In this document: piece by piece, positions 44,669 through 56,911 of the stretch
Layout of the letters: every line of letters begins with the position of its first letter
Position numbering within the stretch: position 1 is the first letter of the stretch
From: Dissophora ornata
Lineage: Eukaryota; Mortierellomycota; Mortierellomycetes; Mortierellales; Mortierellaceae
Reading direction: 5' to 3'
DNA: 64,000 nucleotides
NCBI GenBank assembly: GCA_025201705.1
Contig: MU616578.1
Location: forward strand, 1-64,000
Notes under the pieces: model-generated
What the model was told of the DNA's origin: nothing
Seen by the model: the letters and a program-made list of their open reading frames with translations, nothing else
The model's database searches: none
Program-made: the position numbers and the translations under genes

Positions 44669-47495
44669 TTATTTAGATCGATCATAGTCATGTTCACGAA
44701 TGGGACCACGATAGTGCAGATCTTGATGATTAGGTGCGCGGTCACGAGGTGGAGCTTGGGGATATTGAGAGGCGTAGTGATGGTGCCGACTGTCGTTAGC
44801 ACGAGAGTCAGGGTACTGTGTCCTCGGAGGGTCCTGGCCGTGAGCACGAGTATAGCCAGATGTCCCTGGCTCCGAGATCCCGCCCCCGTGGCCGTTTTCC
44901 CAGCGCTCTCCTTGCTGTGAGGAATACGAGTGCATTCCTGATGGAACCTTTGAAGACGGGCTTGGTGAAGATGTTGCATAAGAGGAAGATTGAGGAGAGT
45001 GGGGAGGGCCATGATGATACGCATCAGATGGATGATACGCATCGGATGGGTGATCACGGTACGCTGGCGTTGCGTAGAAATAGTCGTGGCTGTTGGGGTA
45101 GTGGTGCCCGCTGGTTGATGGTGGTGGAGGTGGCGGTGGCTGACGATGGGGTGAGTGGTGGTAGCTTGATGACGCATGTTGGTGTGGTGGTTGCTGTGGA
45201 CGTTGGTGTTGAAGCATCGCCATCTCTCGGAAACTGGTCATGGTCAACGCAGCCTCTTTTTTCTGACGCATCTCGTCGCTGTCCTCATCCTCGCCAATAT
45301 CAGATCCGTCTTCCCTCTGGAGACCGTGTCCGATAGCTCTCTCTCCTCTCCCATTCTCTGAGCAATCATTCAAAGCCCCGCTCCCAGGAGCGACACTATT
45401 GGATGCAGAAATGCCCAGCGATACCGCATGTGATTGTGATGGAGAGCGAGACGACTGTGTAATATCTGAGTCTGGCATAGAGCGGGATGCAGGTGTTGAT
45501 CTCGATCGGGGTACTTCATTCTGTGTAGCCAATGGTCCATCCCCACTTGTAGGACTTGTCGTGCCTTGTCGATTGATGTCGCCTATTCTTTCGGCGTGCT
45601 CGTTTAACGGCGGCGACGTTGATTCTATTGCTGTATGTGGGGAGTTATGGGTTGCAACAGCCGATGGCGTGGAGGGTTGAGACAACGATGTTGAGAATGC
45701 ATCATCCCGAGGTGTCCCTGAAGGAGTTGTGTTTGCGGATTGTGGTAAGGATTGAGTCTGGGGGAGGGATGGAGAGGAGGTCGCTGAGGAGGATGATTCC
45801 TGCGGAATAAAGAGAATTGTGCCGCTGTGGGTCGTCCGCTGATGTGTAATCAATCTAGCGAGCTGGGTATAGGTTGCTCCGCAGCGGTTGTGGCGACAAA
45901 CATAAGGTCGTAGTCCTTGGTCAGTGTGCACAACCCGATGATGAGACAAGGAAGAGGACTATGAGATATTCAAAAAGGGTGAAAATGTGAGCTGAATGCA
46001 GTCGATTGGGACTCGAGATCTTTGGCAGCGAGTGAGTACATACAGTATGAAAGGCTTTCTGACAATCCTTGTACCCGCACAAATACGGCGGTTTCCCGGA
46101 ATGGATCCGGTAGTGCGTCGTAAGTCGGGAAGCGACTGTAAACTCCTTTCCGCATCTAGGCCAGCTACAGCGGAATCTAATTTGGATCGAGATACGGTAA
46201 TTAGTAAAATAACAGATTCCAAAAACGTTTAGAAGGCTCACATACAGATATTGTCCATGCTGTCATTATATCCGTCAGCAGTGATAACAAAGAGCAGGAG
46301 TGAATGACGCGCACCGATAGGAGCACCATACACAACGCAAACAGCATCGGAAGATATGCTTAGCCCCGCACTGAAGGAAATGAGATCGATCGATGCGCTC
46401 CAGGAAATGGAAAAAAATTAAAGAAATAATAACAGCGAAAAGTAATAACGTACTTCCCATCGGCATTCCTATCGAAATCTGGTGTAGGGCTCGGCAGAGA
46501 TGATTCCTGGTCGGCTGCATCATCGCCTTGCATATCCTGGAATGTTAATGTCGATGATAAGCCTTGTTTCTGAGTCCTCTGTTGTCTGTCCTGGCCATCC
46601 TTATCCGTCATCACAAAGCGGATCTCGAGTGGCTGCGACTCCGTCTCCGGCTGATTTGGAGATATGCGACCGCCCTTCCTGGTTGGTTTCTTTTTTGTTC
46701 CTGATACCGCCCTTGAGTCTAATTGCTCCATGGGGCTTGAGTGGAAGGAGTCCTGGAATGATGACGGTGACTCGGCTGCGAAAGAAACGAGGATGGAGTA
46801 TGGTCTGGTCAGTATTTAGGACCAACACGTGCAAGGCGACCCACAACCTGGACATGTAATGAATAAATACCTTGGTTGCGAGGCTTTTTCTTGGCAGTGG
46901 ACAGAGATGAGGACATTTCCTGCGGAGCATTGTGGTTCATTGCCAATAGTCCCAGAGCACCAACGCCACCACTTCCAGCTCCAGCTCCAGCTCCACCTCC
47001 CGTGAGTCCTCCTGTTGTTGCAGTAGTTGATGTTCCAGCCACTGTTGGTGCTACTGCTGTTGTCGCTGTGGTGCTGCCCGGCGTTGACAGAGCAATGGTC
47101 GGCTCTTTTGTTGACTGTACAGGTGCGCTAGCGCGGAAAGTATGGGTGCTGTAACCATTGTTGGTCTCGTTGGGCTTGATTTTCTGGTATGTTCCAGGGC
47201 TACCGCCGTTGGCCTTGTTGTTATTACTGCCAGCAGGAGGATTAGGGGTGTTGCTGTGGGGCGACGAGGACTGTACTTCCAGCTGAGCGACGGAGACCGA
47301 GTTGGAGTGCTTTCTGGAGAGGTTGGTCCCTGTGGTGATGCTGAGCGGGGTATCGAAGCGGAGGACGGTAGTTGCAGAGGCTAGAGAGGGTGGAGACGGG
47401 GATGAGGACCTCCCCTGGCGATGGGTGATGCCGTTTGTTGCTGGCAGGGGAGCAGCAGCAGATCCCGGTGGATTCAAGATTTGCGAGAGATTCAT
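44669..47495 (-). CDS. Three-finger C2H2 zinc-finger transcription factor
   Basis: Exons 47495-46871, 46775-46454, 46370-46332, 46259-46242, 46176-46044 and 45958-44669 join in phase, giving about 808 aa. The N-terminal half is Ser/Thr/Gly-rich. Three CX4CX12HX3-4H fingers run in tandem near residues 330-425. Their cores are CSWPRCGKEFTVASRLTTHY, CGYKDCQKAFHTSSSLSHH and CRHNRCGATYTQLARLITHQ. The last two flank splice joins. This spacing is typical of sequence-specific DNA binding. The remainder is Ser/Pro/His-rich and likely disordered. The 39-bp and 18-bp exons were inferred because they are the only phase-consistent way to reach the first finger: GTT GT|C ATG GAC AAT ATC TGT AT|A TTC. The target and pathway are unknown. 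The promoter region (47496-47880) is purine-rich on the plus strand, that is CT-rich in the gene's sense. Confidence 0.83.
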
Positions 47496-48591
47496 ATTTG
47501 GAGAATGGAGGGATGGGAGAGTGCAGCAATCGTTGCTGGGAATCGGCAAGGGGTGGAGCAAGAGCTAAAGGAGAGGAAGGGATGGGAGAGGGAGAGGGAG
47601 AGGGGTGTGGGTTTCTTGGGCCGAGGGAATGAGGGGAAAGGTGGTGGTGGTTGTGGGTTGTGAGCACAAAAGACAAAAAAGGGCAGGGCGGAGAAAGTTG
47701 GATTGGCCCTTGGTCTGGAGAGAAGAATGGCCCAGCCTCCAGTGAGATCGAGGCGAAGGAGAGAGAGGGACGGCGGGAGAGCGGGGAAGGGGCGGCGCAG
47801 GGAGGGGGAAGAGGGATGGAGGCAGAGGTCGAAGGAAAGGAGCAAAACCAAGATGGATGGGCCGAATGGAATGAATGATGGATGGGTGACGATGGCATGG
47901 GGCAGCGGATGTCTTGTCCGTAAAAGGAAAACGAGGGCAGGGATTGCATGTTTTTCCGTCCCATGTGTCCGTAGCCCTGCAGCTGCTCGTGCGAAGACGC
48001 AAAGAGCTGGAGGGACCCGACATATGGAGATGTGTGGACACGAACGGCTGCTGAACAAGCAAGCTTATTCACCCATGTGCCCATGTGTGTAGCCATCCAT
48101 GTCTTTGGCCGTGCTTGTAGCCATGCCTATCACATCCGCTTCTCGTCCGCGCCCCTTGCCCAACATCCTGGTGTCGTGCATCAAAATTGATTGCCGTTTT
48201 GAGCACACAAACAATTTTTGCGCTAGTCCAAAAACGCTCGCAGCCTCACAACATAGTCCATGCATCGGCGCTCGCTCTACCTCACACCGGGAAACGCATC
48301 TGTCCGCGTGCGTTATCATGACCCACCGCTGCAATAGCGACTCTGCTGGCGCTTGGTCGTGTCCTCTCGCCTCGCCCGATGTTGCCACGACCGCCCATCC
48401 AGCTTCGCCGCCACCGACTGACCCACTGCTGCACCCGTGCGCATCGTGAGACAATTCATCAGTGTGTAGTGTGTAGTGATCACACGTGACATCATGTCCG
48501 TGAACCTTAAAAAAAAGCGCATATTGCTCGCGCATTCAGCTGTAAGTCAGCCACAGAACCTTTTAATGATAAATAAGAAATTCAAATACAT
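47496..48591. other. Intergenic: C2H2 gene leader and ABCD4 3' flank
   Basis: From 47500 to about 47880 the plus strand is G/A-rich (GGAGAGG, GAGGGGA words), equal to a long CT-rich leader in the sense of the C2H2 gene. Large minus-strand ORFs through it (up to 284 codons) are low-complexity Pro/Ser/Leu artefacts. From 47880 to 48591 no gene was recognised. Confidence 0.45.
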
Positions 48592-51500
48592 CTAATAATC
48601 TGTCCTCGGCAGGGTATCGAATTCCGCATCTTCAGGCAAACGCAACACAATTCCTGCTCCTGAAGCTGAGCTTGCAATCGAGCCTCCGTCATCCTCATCG
48701 TTTGGTTCGTCATCGCCGTCATTTCGTTCCTGGATCTCGGACCAGGACCAAATACCTCGGCCTGACAGAGTCAGCTTCTGTTGGTGGTATCGCTCCAAAC
48801 TTGTGTGATGGCAGACAGTGATGCATGTGATGTTCAACAACTGGCACTGCTTGAACATTGCATTCTCCGAGGCATTGTCCATCGAGCTTGTAGCCTCGTC
48901 AAGAACTATGCGGGGTTTGCAAAACAAAGGTGAGAGAATGGAGCATTAGTTTGTTTGTTTGTTTGTTTGTCTGTTTGTTTGTTTGATTTTTTGCAAATTC
49001 CCTTTCCCGTTTTTCTTCATTGTCTTACCAGCAAACGTAGGACGCGCGTAAAAGAGACGCGCAAAGGCCATCTTTTGCTGCTCGCCAGGCGAAAGCATCT
49101 TGTTCCAATCCAGAGTATAGGTGAAGTCAAAGTCCTCAATCACCTCGACAATATGGTCCAACCGAGCCAACTTTAGAACTCTGATCACATCCGCATTTGA
49201 GACGCTAGCCGCAGTATCCTTATTCGGGTATACAAGCTGTTCGCGAAGAGTTCCATAGGTCAGGTAGGGTATCTGAGGAAGAAAAATAACGTCCTTACGA
49301 TATTGATGAGGAAGAATGATTTGTCCTGTTTTTTTGTAGCAGAGAAGCAATGGGGGTCATTTTGTCAACTTCAAGGGACATTGGATTCAAAGCGAAAGAA
49401 GCCTGCCACAATCGTTTCAAAGACATCTACCTTTGGAGACAGGCCATAGCCCACCCATGGCACGCAAGAGAGAAGTTTTTCCGGCACCTAGCAGATATTA
49501 CAAAACATGTGTTATATGAAATAGTGTTCCAGTCTGATTCGTCGAGTCAAGCATCGGCAAAAAAAATACGTGCTAAAACTCACCATTGCGACCGACAATC
49601 ATAGTGTTTACTCCCGCGTCAAATCCGAATGTAAATTCTGGTATATACAGAAAAGTCGGGAAGAGTTAGTCCACGCTGAAACTTCAACTGCTTTTGAAAA
49701 AAAGGGCAATGAACGGTATACTGTTGATCTAAAGAGCGCCTACCCGAGAGTACCAGATCACCAGCAGGCGTATTGAAAGTGACATTTTCGAGTCGGATCG
49801 ACGTATCGGATGACAAGGTTTCCTCATGTGGAAAGTCAATTGCAATGTTCTCCATTTCCGTGTTCAAGTCGTCCAGGGCTTCCATAAGCTGCCCCAAACG
49901 AGACGTGTAACCTGCAAGGTCAGAAAAGTCTGTGCCGCTTTGGATAATCTTGGAGAATTGATACGTGAGATACATTGACACGAATGAAACCTAAACATCG
50001 AACAAACCGTGAGAATATCAGTGCGGGTTGACAGTTAGTGATCTGTGTGCAGCGGTCATTGATATCGCGCCTCAGAGTTATCTCGTGGCCAGGGAAAAAG
50101 AAGATTGACTGATTCACCTTGCTGATAACGGCCGAGATATCTGAGGGTGGGAGACCATCATAGACACCCATGAAGATCGGGATGGAGATGATCACATAAC
50201 TCAGGATAGAACCAAAGTAGGACACACTTTGCTGAAGGACTACAGGGAAACACAAACAAAACACAGCCACGCATGAGAACACACAGACATATAGAGAATG
50301 TGGCGGGATTGTCAGCCCTTGCATCATGCAATACTCCATCAGATCTTTGAAGACGTACACGTTAGCGGTAGCTCCTTGTGAATGACAGTGAGCTGTGTCT
50401 TGAGCAACACATCTAGCAACTGGTCCGCACTCTCTTTCGCTTCGCCTTCGCCGCGACTGAATGTAATCGATTCTGCGTATTGACGGAACCGCACATGCAG
50501 GTATCTAAGGAGCGCGAAGAAGTGCGTGAGAATGCATTTAGTCCCTGACATCGCTTATGGGAGGGAGTGTGCTGATTCAATAAAGTCGTGAACGCTCACC
50601 TGAAGTAGCCCTCAGCAGACTCCTTGTAGAAGACAGCATCGACAATCGGATTGATCAACAGTCGACTGATAATCGCGCTGAGGATAAAGTAACCGTAGAT
50701 GCATAGCGGTCCAACATATCCAGTCATTTGCCAACATTGCCATGTGTAAAAGGCGATAAGCAAAGGGATGATGATCAAATCCTCAACCATCTTCTTAATG
50801 GACTCTGCCATCTTGTCGATATCTTGGGTGATGCGCTGGTCTCTATAATATCAGAGTCATGGCAGAAAGATGAGATGAATTTTTCAAGGACATGAATCGT
50901 GGGAACATGGGAACATTGATAACGACAGGGCTTTGGGTGTGTGTGTGTGGCTAACTTACGGGTTGTCGACCTCCTCCTCGTGCATGAACAAGATTCTGTA
51001 AAAGAGCTTTGGCTGGATGTAGATCTTGTGAAAATAAAGCGTCAAGGTGCGTCGGGTCTCCAACGAAAGCAGACTCCCGAGAAGGAAAATAATGCTTTTA
51101 CCCTATAGAGTCGTGTGACAACAAACGGGAGATAATGTGGGAGAACAAGGGTTCGCGTCAATTGAAGATAGGTTTTTCCCTCTTTCCGGTCATGCAAATT
51201 ACTCCGAAACCATGCAGGGGAGACGGCGCAAAGAGACTACGGGACGAAGGGTAAGCAGTCGGGAATAAAAACGATCAAGAGAAGAGAAAGCTTACAAATC
51301 CAGCAAGAAAGACCGTTATCAATGAGGAGATTAACAGCCTGAAGAAGGCAGACGAGTCCTTGTCTCCTAGGACCTTGTAGTACTTTGAGGGGATAGTGCC
51401 CACAAAGTAAACAATTGTCTCGTTCACACAGCAGAACAGTGTCATGGTAATGTAGAGCAAGGGGACCTTGCACTCCCTGGTGAGCAGGACTTTCACTATC

Positions 51501-51799
51501 CTCCAGAGCCGCTTGGCGAACAAACGGTCTAGGATGTACTCATCCTCCTTCTTGGGCAGAGTGAAGCCATCAATGGTTGGCCCGGTACCCCTTGCAGTGG
51601 CTCCTGTTCGCCATGAGGTGGTCGAGCTGGAGCGGAGGAATGATGGTTTTAATGACTTGAACTTGTCGACAATGGACTGGAAAGGAGCCTTTGGAGTGGA
51701 GAGATTGTCACAGGCGAATCCATTCTGGTCATCAACGGAACCGCTTACAGTGCGGTCCTCGTCTCTAGCATCCTCCTCGGTCGGAATCAGACGGTACAT
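48592..51799 (-). CDS. ABCD4: ABC transporter ABCD4 homologue (lysosomal cobalamin exporter type)
   Basis: Half-size ABC transporter of subfamily D. ABCD4 exports cobalamin from lysosomes in animals, with LMBD1. Exons are 51799-51296, 51102-50960, 50842-50600, 50504-50359, 50239-50118, 49990-49744, 49637-49584, 49487-49431, 49325-49029 and 48905-48592, giving about 708 aa. The membrane domain has VGTIPSKYYKVLGDKDSSAF, close to ABCD4 'VGLIPSQFYKVLGNKD', the EAA-like NPDQRITQDIDKM, and YFGSILSYVIISIPIFMGVY. The nucleotide-binding domain has Walker A GRNGAGKTS split by an intron, the Q-loop FLPQIPYLTYGTLREQLVYP, signature LSPGEQQKMAFARLFY, Walker B VLDEATSSMD and an H-loop in VCHHTSLERY. Unlike ABCD1-3, no peroxisomal N-terminal signal is obvious. 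The acidic C-terminal tail (about 40 residues) is extra. Cobalamin as substrate is inferred from orthology. Confidence 0.92.
48949..48985 (+). repeat. GTTT tetranucleotide microsatellite in an ABCD4 intron
   Basis: About nine GTTT units with one GTCT interruption, inside the last intron of the ABCD4 gene (48906-49028). In the sense of the gene it is AAAC-rich. Confidence 0.85.
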
Positions 51800-52746
51800 T
51801 GGTTGAAGGGAGAGCAAGGGAGCGGAAAGTCTTTGGGACAGAAGGGACGCACACGAGATAATCGATCATTCCGCCACTGTTTGGGTCACAGTCAGTGCCT
51901 GATGGGCACGTGATCTCACTCCTCCCACAAATTCCGTAAACAGCTCTGCCGGAAGACTCGCCCACCAGCATGACCCACTGTACCGACGTTTGTACCACAT
52001 AGTCCCGTGGACCACATAAACCACTCTGTTCTGTTGGACACACAAACATGCCAATAAGCAAAATGGGCCGTGGCTGTGGGCTGAAAAAGACAACGATAGA
52101 CCATTCTTGTCGATATTATTACCGACTCATGCCATCGTTGCAGCGAACCTTCGTTTACCTTTACATCCACCCCCTTGAGTTTACTCACACGACTTGGCAG
52201 TCTGCAATGAAGCGAGAAATGAGCTCAAAGACTATGCATGCACCTTATGAAGCACCACGCCGGCAAGAAAGATGACTAAGGATCTGTTGGTAACCAAAAC
52301 ACATAAATTGCAGCGCTTTAAACCAATCTCCCAACACGAACAGCCTTCTTTGTCCAGCACATTGATTGGTTTTGCTCGATCGCTGCTGTCCCTCCACATG
52401 CATGTCGCGCAACGGCTCTTTCCGTGAGCTGCAAACAGAAACCCGCTTTTATTATTTGGAGGATATCCATAGCCATAAATGGAATAACGCTGATCCCTGA
52501 ACCCTAATCCATATAAGGTTTTGATCCATTGGTCTGTGCGGCGGGTGATCAACCATCAGTATGAAGGCAAATAAAAGCCAACACGGTTCTAAAATATAAA
52601 AAAAAGTATTGTAACAATAGCCGATGCGAGATAAAGAAGATGCAGGTACAAAGATTCTGAAAACAGGAAAAAATAACAGCACTAAATGATTAACAAAAAT
52701 AACGAGAATAACATCATAGAAAATCCGAGAAAGTGGTTCCTTCACT
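51800..52746. other. Intergenic: ABCD4 promoter side and deubiquitinase 3' flank
   Basis: About 950 bp with only short, unconserved ORFs on both strands. A-rich stretches near 52590-52720 probably belong to the 3' UTR side of the deubiquitinase gene. No RNA gene or mobile element was recognised. Confidence 0.4.
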
Positions 52747-55700
52747 TCAGAGAGAGTTGGGTAGCTTCTTGTTGCCACTGTTCTTGTTCTTTGCAAACTT
52801 TGGCTAATACACATAGCGATAAAAAAAAGAGGGACAGTCAACATCACATCATCAGAAATCTAAATAACGAAAACGACGAAACGAAAAAAAAAAGCCCGTT
52901 CATCATACCTTGATTAGATTGCGAACATCTTGCTCTGACTGGAACTTGTTCGCGACCTTTGCACCGACAGCGACTCCGTCCACCATATTCTTGTTCTTAA
53001 CCTTCTTGACTTTTCCGCGATCGTATTCAACATCGTATGCATCGGGGCGATGGTGCTTAGGTTTCAGCGACCGCAGCACTTCCTCGCGACTCTTCGCCAT
53101 GTTCGGATTCATCTCTTCCCATGTAGAGACCTTGCTTCCCAGCATATGCTTCACCTCACCCAACATTGCCTCTTTGACGTCAGCGCTCTTGAATTCTGAC
53201 TCACGCTCAACCAGAGCTAACAGCTTCTCGCGTTTGGTGATCGAGGACTCGTTATGGGACACCACGATGGCCTGGGTCACCGATCTGGGCTTGACAGTCC
53301 AGCCATCCTGCTCCACCTCATCCGAGTAAGCCTCCTTCTCGTCCACGTGGCTCTCCTCCTTCTTTTTCTGATCATTAACTTTCAGTTGACGGAGCTCTTC
53401 TGCAACTGGTGACTTCATAGCTCCTTCCGTTACCTTCCAGTCAGAATGTGGCCTAGTCGGGATCATAATCGCCACAGGTTTAGGCTTAGAGAGCTGAGAG
53501 ACCGAGGTATTAGAGACGGCGTCCAGATCTGCTAATGGGCTCAGGTGTTTGGAGGATGTAGTCCCGTTTAAGAGTGGTGCGCCAAAGATTGATTTGGGGC
53601 TGGATGATGCTAATGATGCTAGTGGTGATGATGATGCTGGTGACGAAGTCGCAGACGATGATGTTGTTGATGGCGAAGCCGAGGAAGATGTCGCGAGCTC
53701 GTAATCACTCGGTCCAGATTTCGCTTTAAGTTTCTCCATTTTTTTGGCCCGCTTGCGTTCCTTCTTCAGTTGCAACCTCTCCTCCTTGGACAGTTGCTGC
53801 CCCTCTTCGACCTTGGGACGCTTCTCCTTTGGCGCGATGGACGAGCGGTCCACCTTATCGCCAATCTCGTCTTCATCATCGATCCTTAACCGCTTGATTT
53901 GGGCAGGCGCGGACTTGACCCCATTAGCTGCGCCGTTGACCTTCATTCCGTTTGGTGTGGCAGGCTTTGGTACTCCCTTCTTATCCTGAGTGTAGAACAG
54001 CATGTAGGCATTCTGGCTCAATACTGTTTGGAGACTGACTACGCTCACCTATTGATTCATTATAGTCAGAGAGCAACAGTTAGTGTTCTGAACCGAGCTG
54101 GCTACTTATAAATGTTATAGAGATTAGAAATAGAGCTCAGTGGTATTTACATGAGAGTCGTTCATAGAGTACCAAATGCCGTTAGAACTCTTGACGTAGC
54201 AGTAATAATGTCCGCTATGGCATGACCCTCCTGCATGGACAAGCACCGCGTAGAGGGTGTAAGAGAGGTCGGGATGCTTCTTGTTCGTGCTCATCACAGC
54301 GTTAAGCTCCAGTTTCGTATCAAAGTTGACGTGTCTGTTGATCTTCTGGCCTGTGAATGTAAACCTCTTCAGCTGAATGCACAAGATCTTGGGTGCTTCG
54401 TAGATGGTCATTTGCTTTCGCGCATCCACCAGCACCTTACACCTTAATGCCATTGGAGACGACAAGAGCACATCAGTCCGAGTACCTCATTGGGGCTAGC
54501 TTAAATCAAGTGCGGATGAAACTCGACTTACTTGTCACACTTGTACTGGTTACCCTTGGTGAGAATTTCTGGTTTGGTATAGTCACGGAGCGCCTTTTGC
54601 ACACTCTCGGCACCCCTGATGTCCAAGTTGATATCCAGAAAAGTCTCGAAGGTATTGGATTCATAACCGCACCTCATACATTTAACTTGACTTTGAAAGT
54701 AGCCTCCAAAAATCTGATGGATAACAGTTGTTTCCTTGATTCGGTTATCCAGTTTGCTATAGTGACGATAGACATGTGTGTGGTCAACGACTCCGCCTGA
54801 TTTGGTGGGTTTCGTTGCACGCAGTTTCGAACGCGGGTTTTTTTATTAGACATCAGACATAGTTCACTTACCTATCGTATCCAACTAAACAGCTCTTTTG
54901 GAGAGCATCGATTAGGTATCTAGCAAACTCGTGAGAGTCCTCCTGGCGCCCGATCCTGAACTGCTTCCCGATATCTATCAACGAGTCATTTAGGCAGCAA
55001 AAGTCAGTGATGTGGAACCAAAAATAGGGTTGTGGATGAAACCACGGACATCCTCTCTGTTCAGACAGATGTAGTGCCACTTACTCCGGAGACGTCCTAC
55101 AATGACCTTTGGTGCGATAGCCTCGTTCATGGAGTGTGAAAAGCAACGTGCGACATGCTTCTCCAGCAAGCACATCATGCAAAAGTTGGTCGTCTTGCCT
55201 TTTGGATGCAGGTGATGGGATTGAAGAGGTACGGGTCAGTGACAGGTACCAGGGAGCGTTGCACAAATTTCAAGGAGCGCTGCATGCCAAAATAACAGGT
55301 GGCAGTCTGTGCATGACCGAACGCGCAATGCTTACAGGAACTGCTGTGCTGGTTTGAGAGTAAATAATTGGCCAAGGGGGCGGTGTAGGTCAGACACTGC
55401 AGGACAGAGTTCAAAAAGCAGGTGTTTCCGAGGTTGCTCAGCCCTGGGCCGATGGGACGGGGCTGTGGCCAGGCCAACTGGACCTTCTCCTTGCTGAAGA
55501 GGACCTTTGCAGGGAGTCTGAAGCCATTGGGATCCTCCGTGACAACGCCGGAGGCCGAGTTAGCCGAATTGCCAGAGTAGAGGGCAGAGGGCACAGAGCT
55601 GGGCGAAGATACTGAGCCGTTCACAGGTCCATCTGATGGGGTGTTGATAGGTCTGTATTTCTTTTTGAGGCGCTCCTGCTTGAGGTCGAGGCGGGTTGAT

Positions 55701-55780
55701 TCCTTGAAGTGGATGCGACGAGCATGGAATGCCTGGTTGCTCTTTCTCATGAGCTGAGAATCAACCGTCAGCGCCACCAT
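52747..55780 (-). CDS. Ubiquitin carboxyl-terminal hydrolase, USP36/USP42 type
   Basis: Cysteine deubiquitinase. USP36/Ubp10-type enzymes act in the nucleolus on histones, Pol I and ribosome biogenesis factors. Exons are 55780-55336, 55198-55085, 54974-54872, 54756-54532, 54442-54151, 54048-52909 and 52803-52747, giving about 791 aa. The Cys box is [20 protein letters not shown], followed by [20 protein letters not shown] and [20 protein letters not shown]. Zinc-binding pairs CMRC and CDKC follow. The His box is [20 protein letters not shown], then WYSMNDSHV, then [10 protein letters not shown]. This order and spacing match USP36/42. A long charged C-terminal tail has [16 protein letters not shown] and a final basic exon ([13 protein letters not shown]) that suggests nucleolar targeting. 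The last 19-codon exon is inferred from a good acceptor and in-phase stop; without it the protein ends one codon after 52909. Confidence 0.92.
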
Positions 55781-56073
55781 ATCTATTGTTGTACTGCGGA
55801 GGAAAGAAGGGTGGTAGATGTATTGCCCCGGCTGAGAGGACAAGCTAGTTGAAAGAATGCGGTGCCGGGGGCAGATGAGAGCGAGAGGGAGGACAGGGAC
55901 AAGAAAAACAACAAGAGAGAGAAAAAAAAAAAAAAGAAACAAAAACATGTCCACGCCGTGACTGGGTTCTTTTGTTTAAAAGCGGCGTTTCCAACAGTCG
56001 CACTCAAACGGGGCTGTCCGTCACAGTTGCGTCGCCAAACACATCCACGCTCTCGTTCAGCACTCCCATCTCC
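55781..56073. promoter_or_regulatory. Short divergent promoter, USP36-like gene / COX20
   Basis: Only 293 bp separate the two divergent start codons. The plus strand is G/A-rich at 55840-55935, including an A-run at 55922-55935. This is CT-rich in the sense of the deubiquitinase gene. Such a close head-to-head arrangement suggests shared promoter elements. Confidence 0.5.
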
Positions 56074-56882
56074 ATGTCAGGAATCAACAACAACAAAGGG
56101 CATGAGCCACTGCCTGACATCCCCCTGCCAGTGCTTAACGACCCGAAGCCCGCGCCGGATAAGGATCAGGTCGTATCGGCTTTCAAGGTATAGCACAACG
56201 CGTGGCGCAAGTGCCTCCAAACAGCATCCGCGAGAATACAGCGCCCGTGTCGTGTGCAAGCCATTAGAGCAACACCCGGGACTGATAAGCTCATCTCGGT
56301 CAATCCGTTTTCGATAGACCTTGGAGCCAACGCGCGACCTCTCAACCATGGCAAAGTCGCCTTGTGCAAAGGAATCCTTTATTGACGGGGCGGCGGTCGG
56401 TCTGGGCGTGGGGTTGCTCAAAGCCATGAAGTCTGGTGAGTTTGATGGTTTAGTCTCCATGGCAGACCACGCTTGCTACAGCTGAAGAGCTTTCCAGGTC
56501 TTACCTCTGACGGCACATATTTACCTGTATGAATGTAATATGCATATCCCATTCCGCTCGATAGGGGTAGGACGCCCTGCTGCCAACTGGGGCTTTGGAG
56601 CGTTTGTCCTGATGACTGTCGGAACATGGCAAGTGTTTGGAAGGATTGATGCTCGACTGACGTTCTCACATTATCTCGAGGTGGCCAGGAGGCTTGCCAA
56701 TGGATGGAGCGCTGATATATTTTTTTGTGATACATTTCTAACTTTGCAGGGAGTACTGCCACTTCAAGATCCGACAAAAGCGACAGATCATGGCAACTGG
56801 CCAGATGCCGGTTGTGAGTACGATCGACGTGGATGCAGCAAAGAGGCGCGAGGCAATTGCGGCGCGGCAACGAGACGTATAA
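56074..56882 (+). CDS. COX20: Cytochrome c oxidase assembly protein COX20
   Basis: Mitochondrial inner-membrane chaperone that binds newly made Cox2 during complex IV assembly. Exons 56074-56187, 56318-56435, 56571-56628 and 56750-56882 give about 140 aa, normal for fungal COX20. Family blocks are SPCAKESFIDGAAVGLGVGL (compare 'IPC.R.SFL.G'), then RPAANWGFGAFVLMTVGTW, then EYCHFKIRQKRQIM. Two transmembrane helices correspond to these Gly-rich hydrophobic stretches. The third intron starts with GC (TG|GCAAGT), giving TGG-GAG (WEYC) across the join, exactly the conserved residue order. An AATAAA lies 24 bp past the stop. Confidence 0.92.
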
Positions 56883-56905
56883 GCAGTTGACCTTGAAGCG
56901 ACCCG

Positions 56906-56911
56906 AATAAA
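56906..56911 (+). terminator. Poly(A) signal of COX20
   Basis: Perfect AATAAA beginning 24 bp after the TAA stop. Confidence 0.55.

Noticed and set aside
47242..48096. 284-codon minus-strand ORF and overlapping 188- and 165-codon ORFs
   Set aside because: They are compositional artefacts of the CT-rich leader of the C2H2 gene and read through its first exon in other frames.
48949..48985. CRISPR-like or regulatory array
   Set aside because: A simple GTTT microsatellite without spacers, inside an intron.
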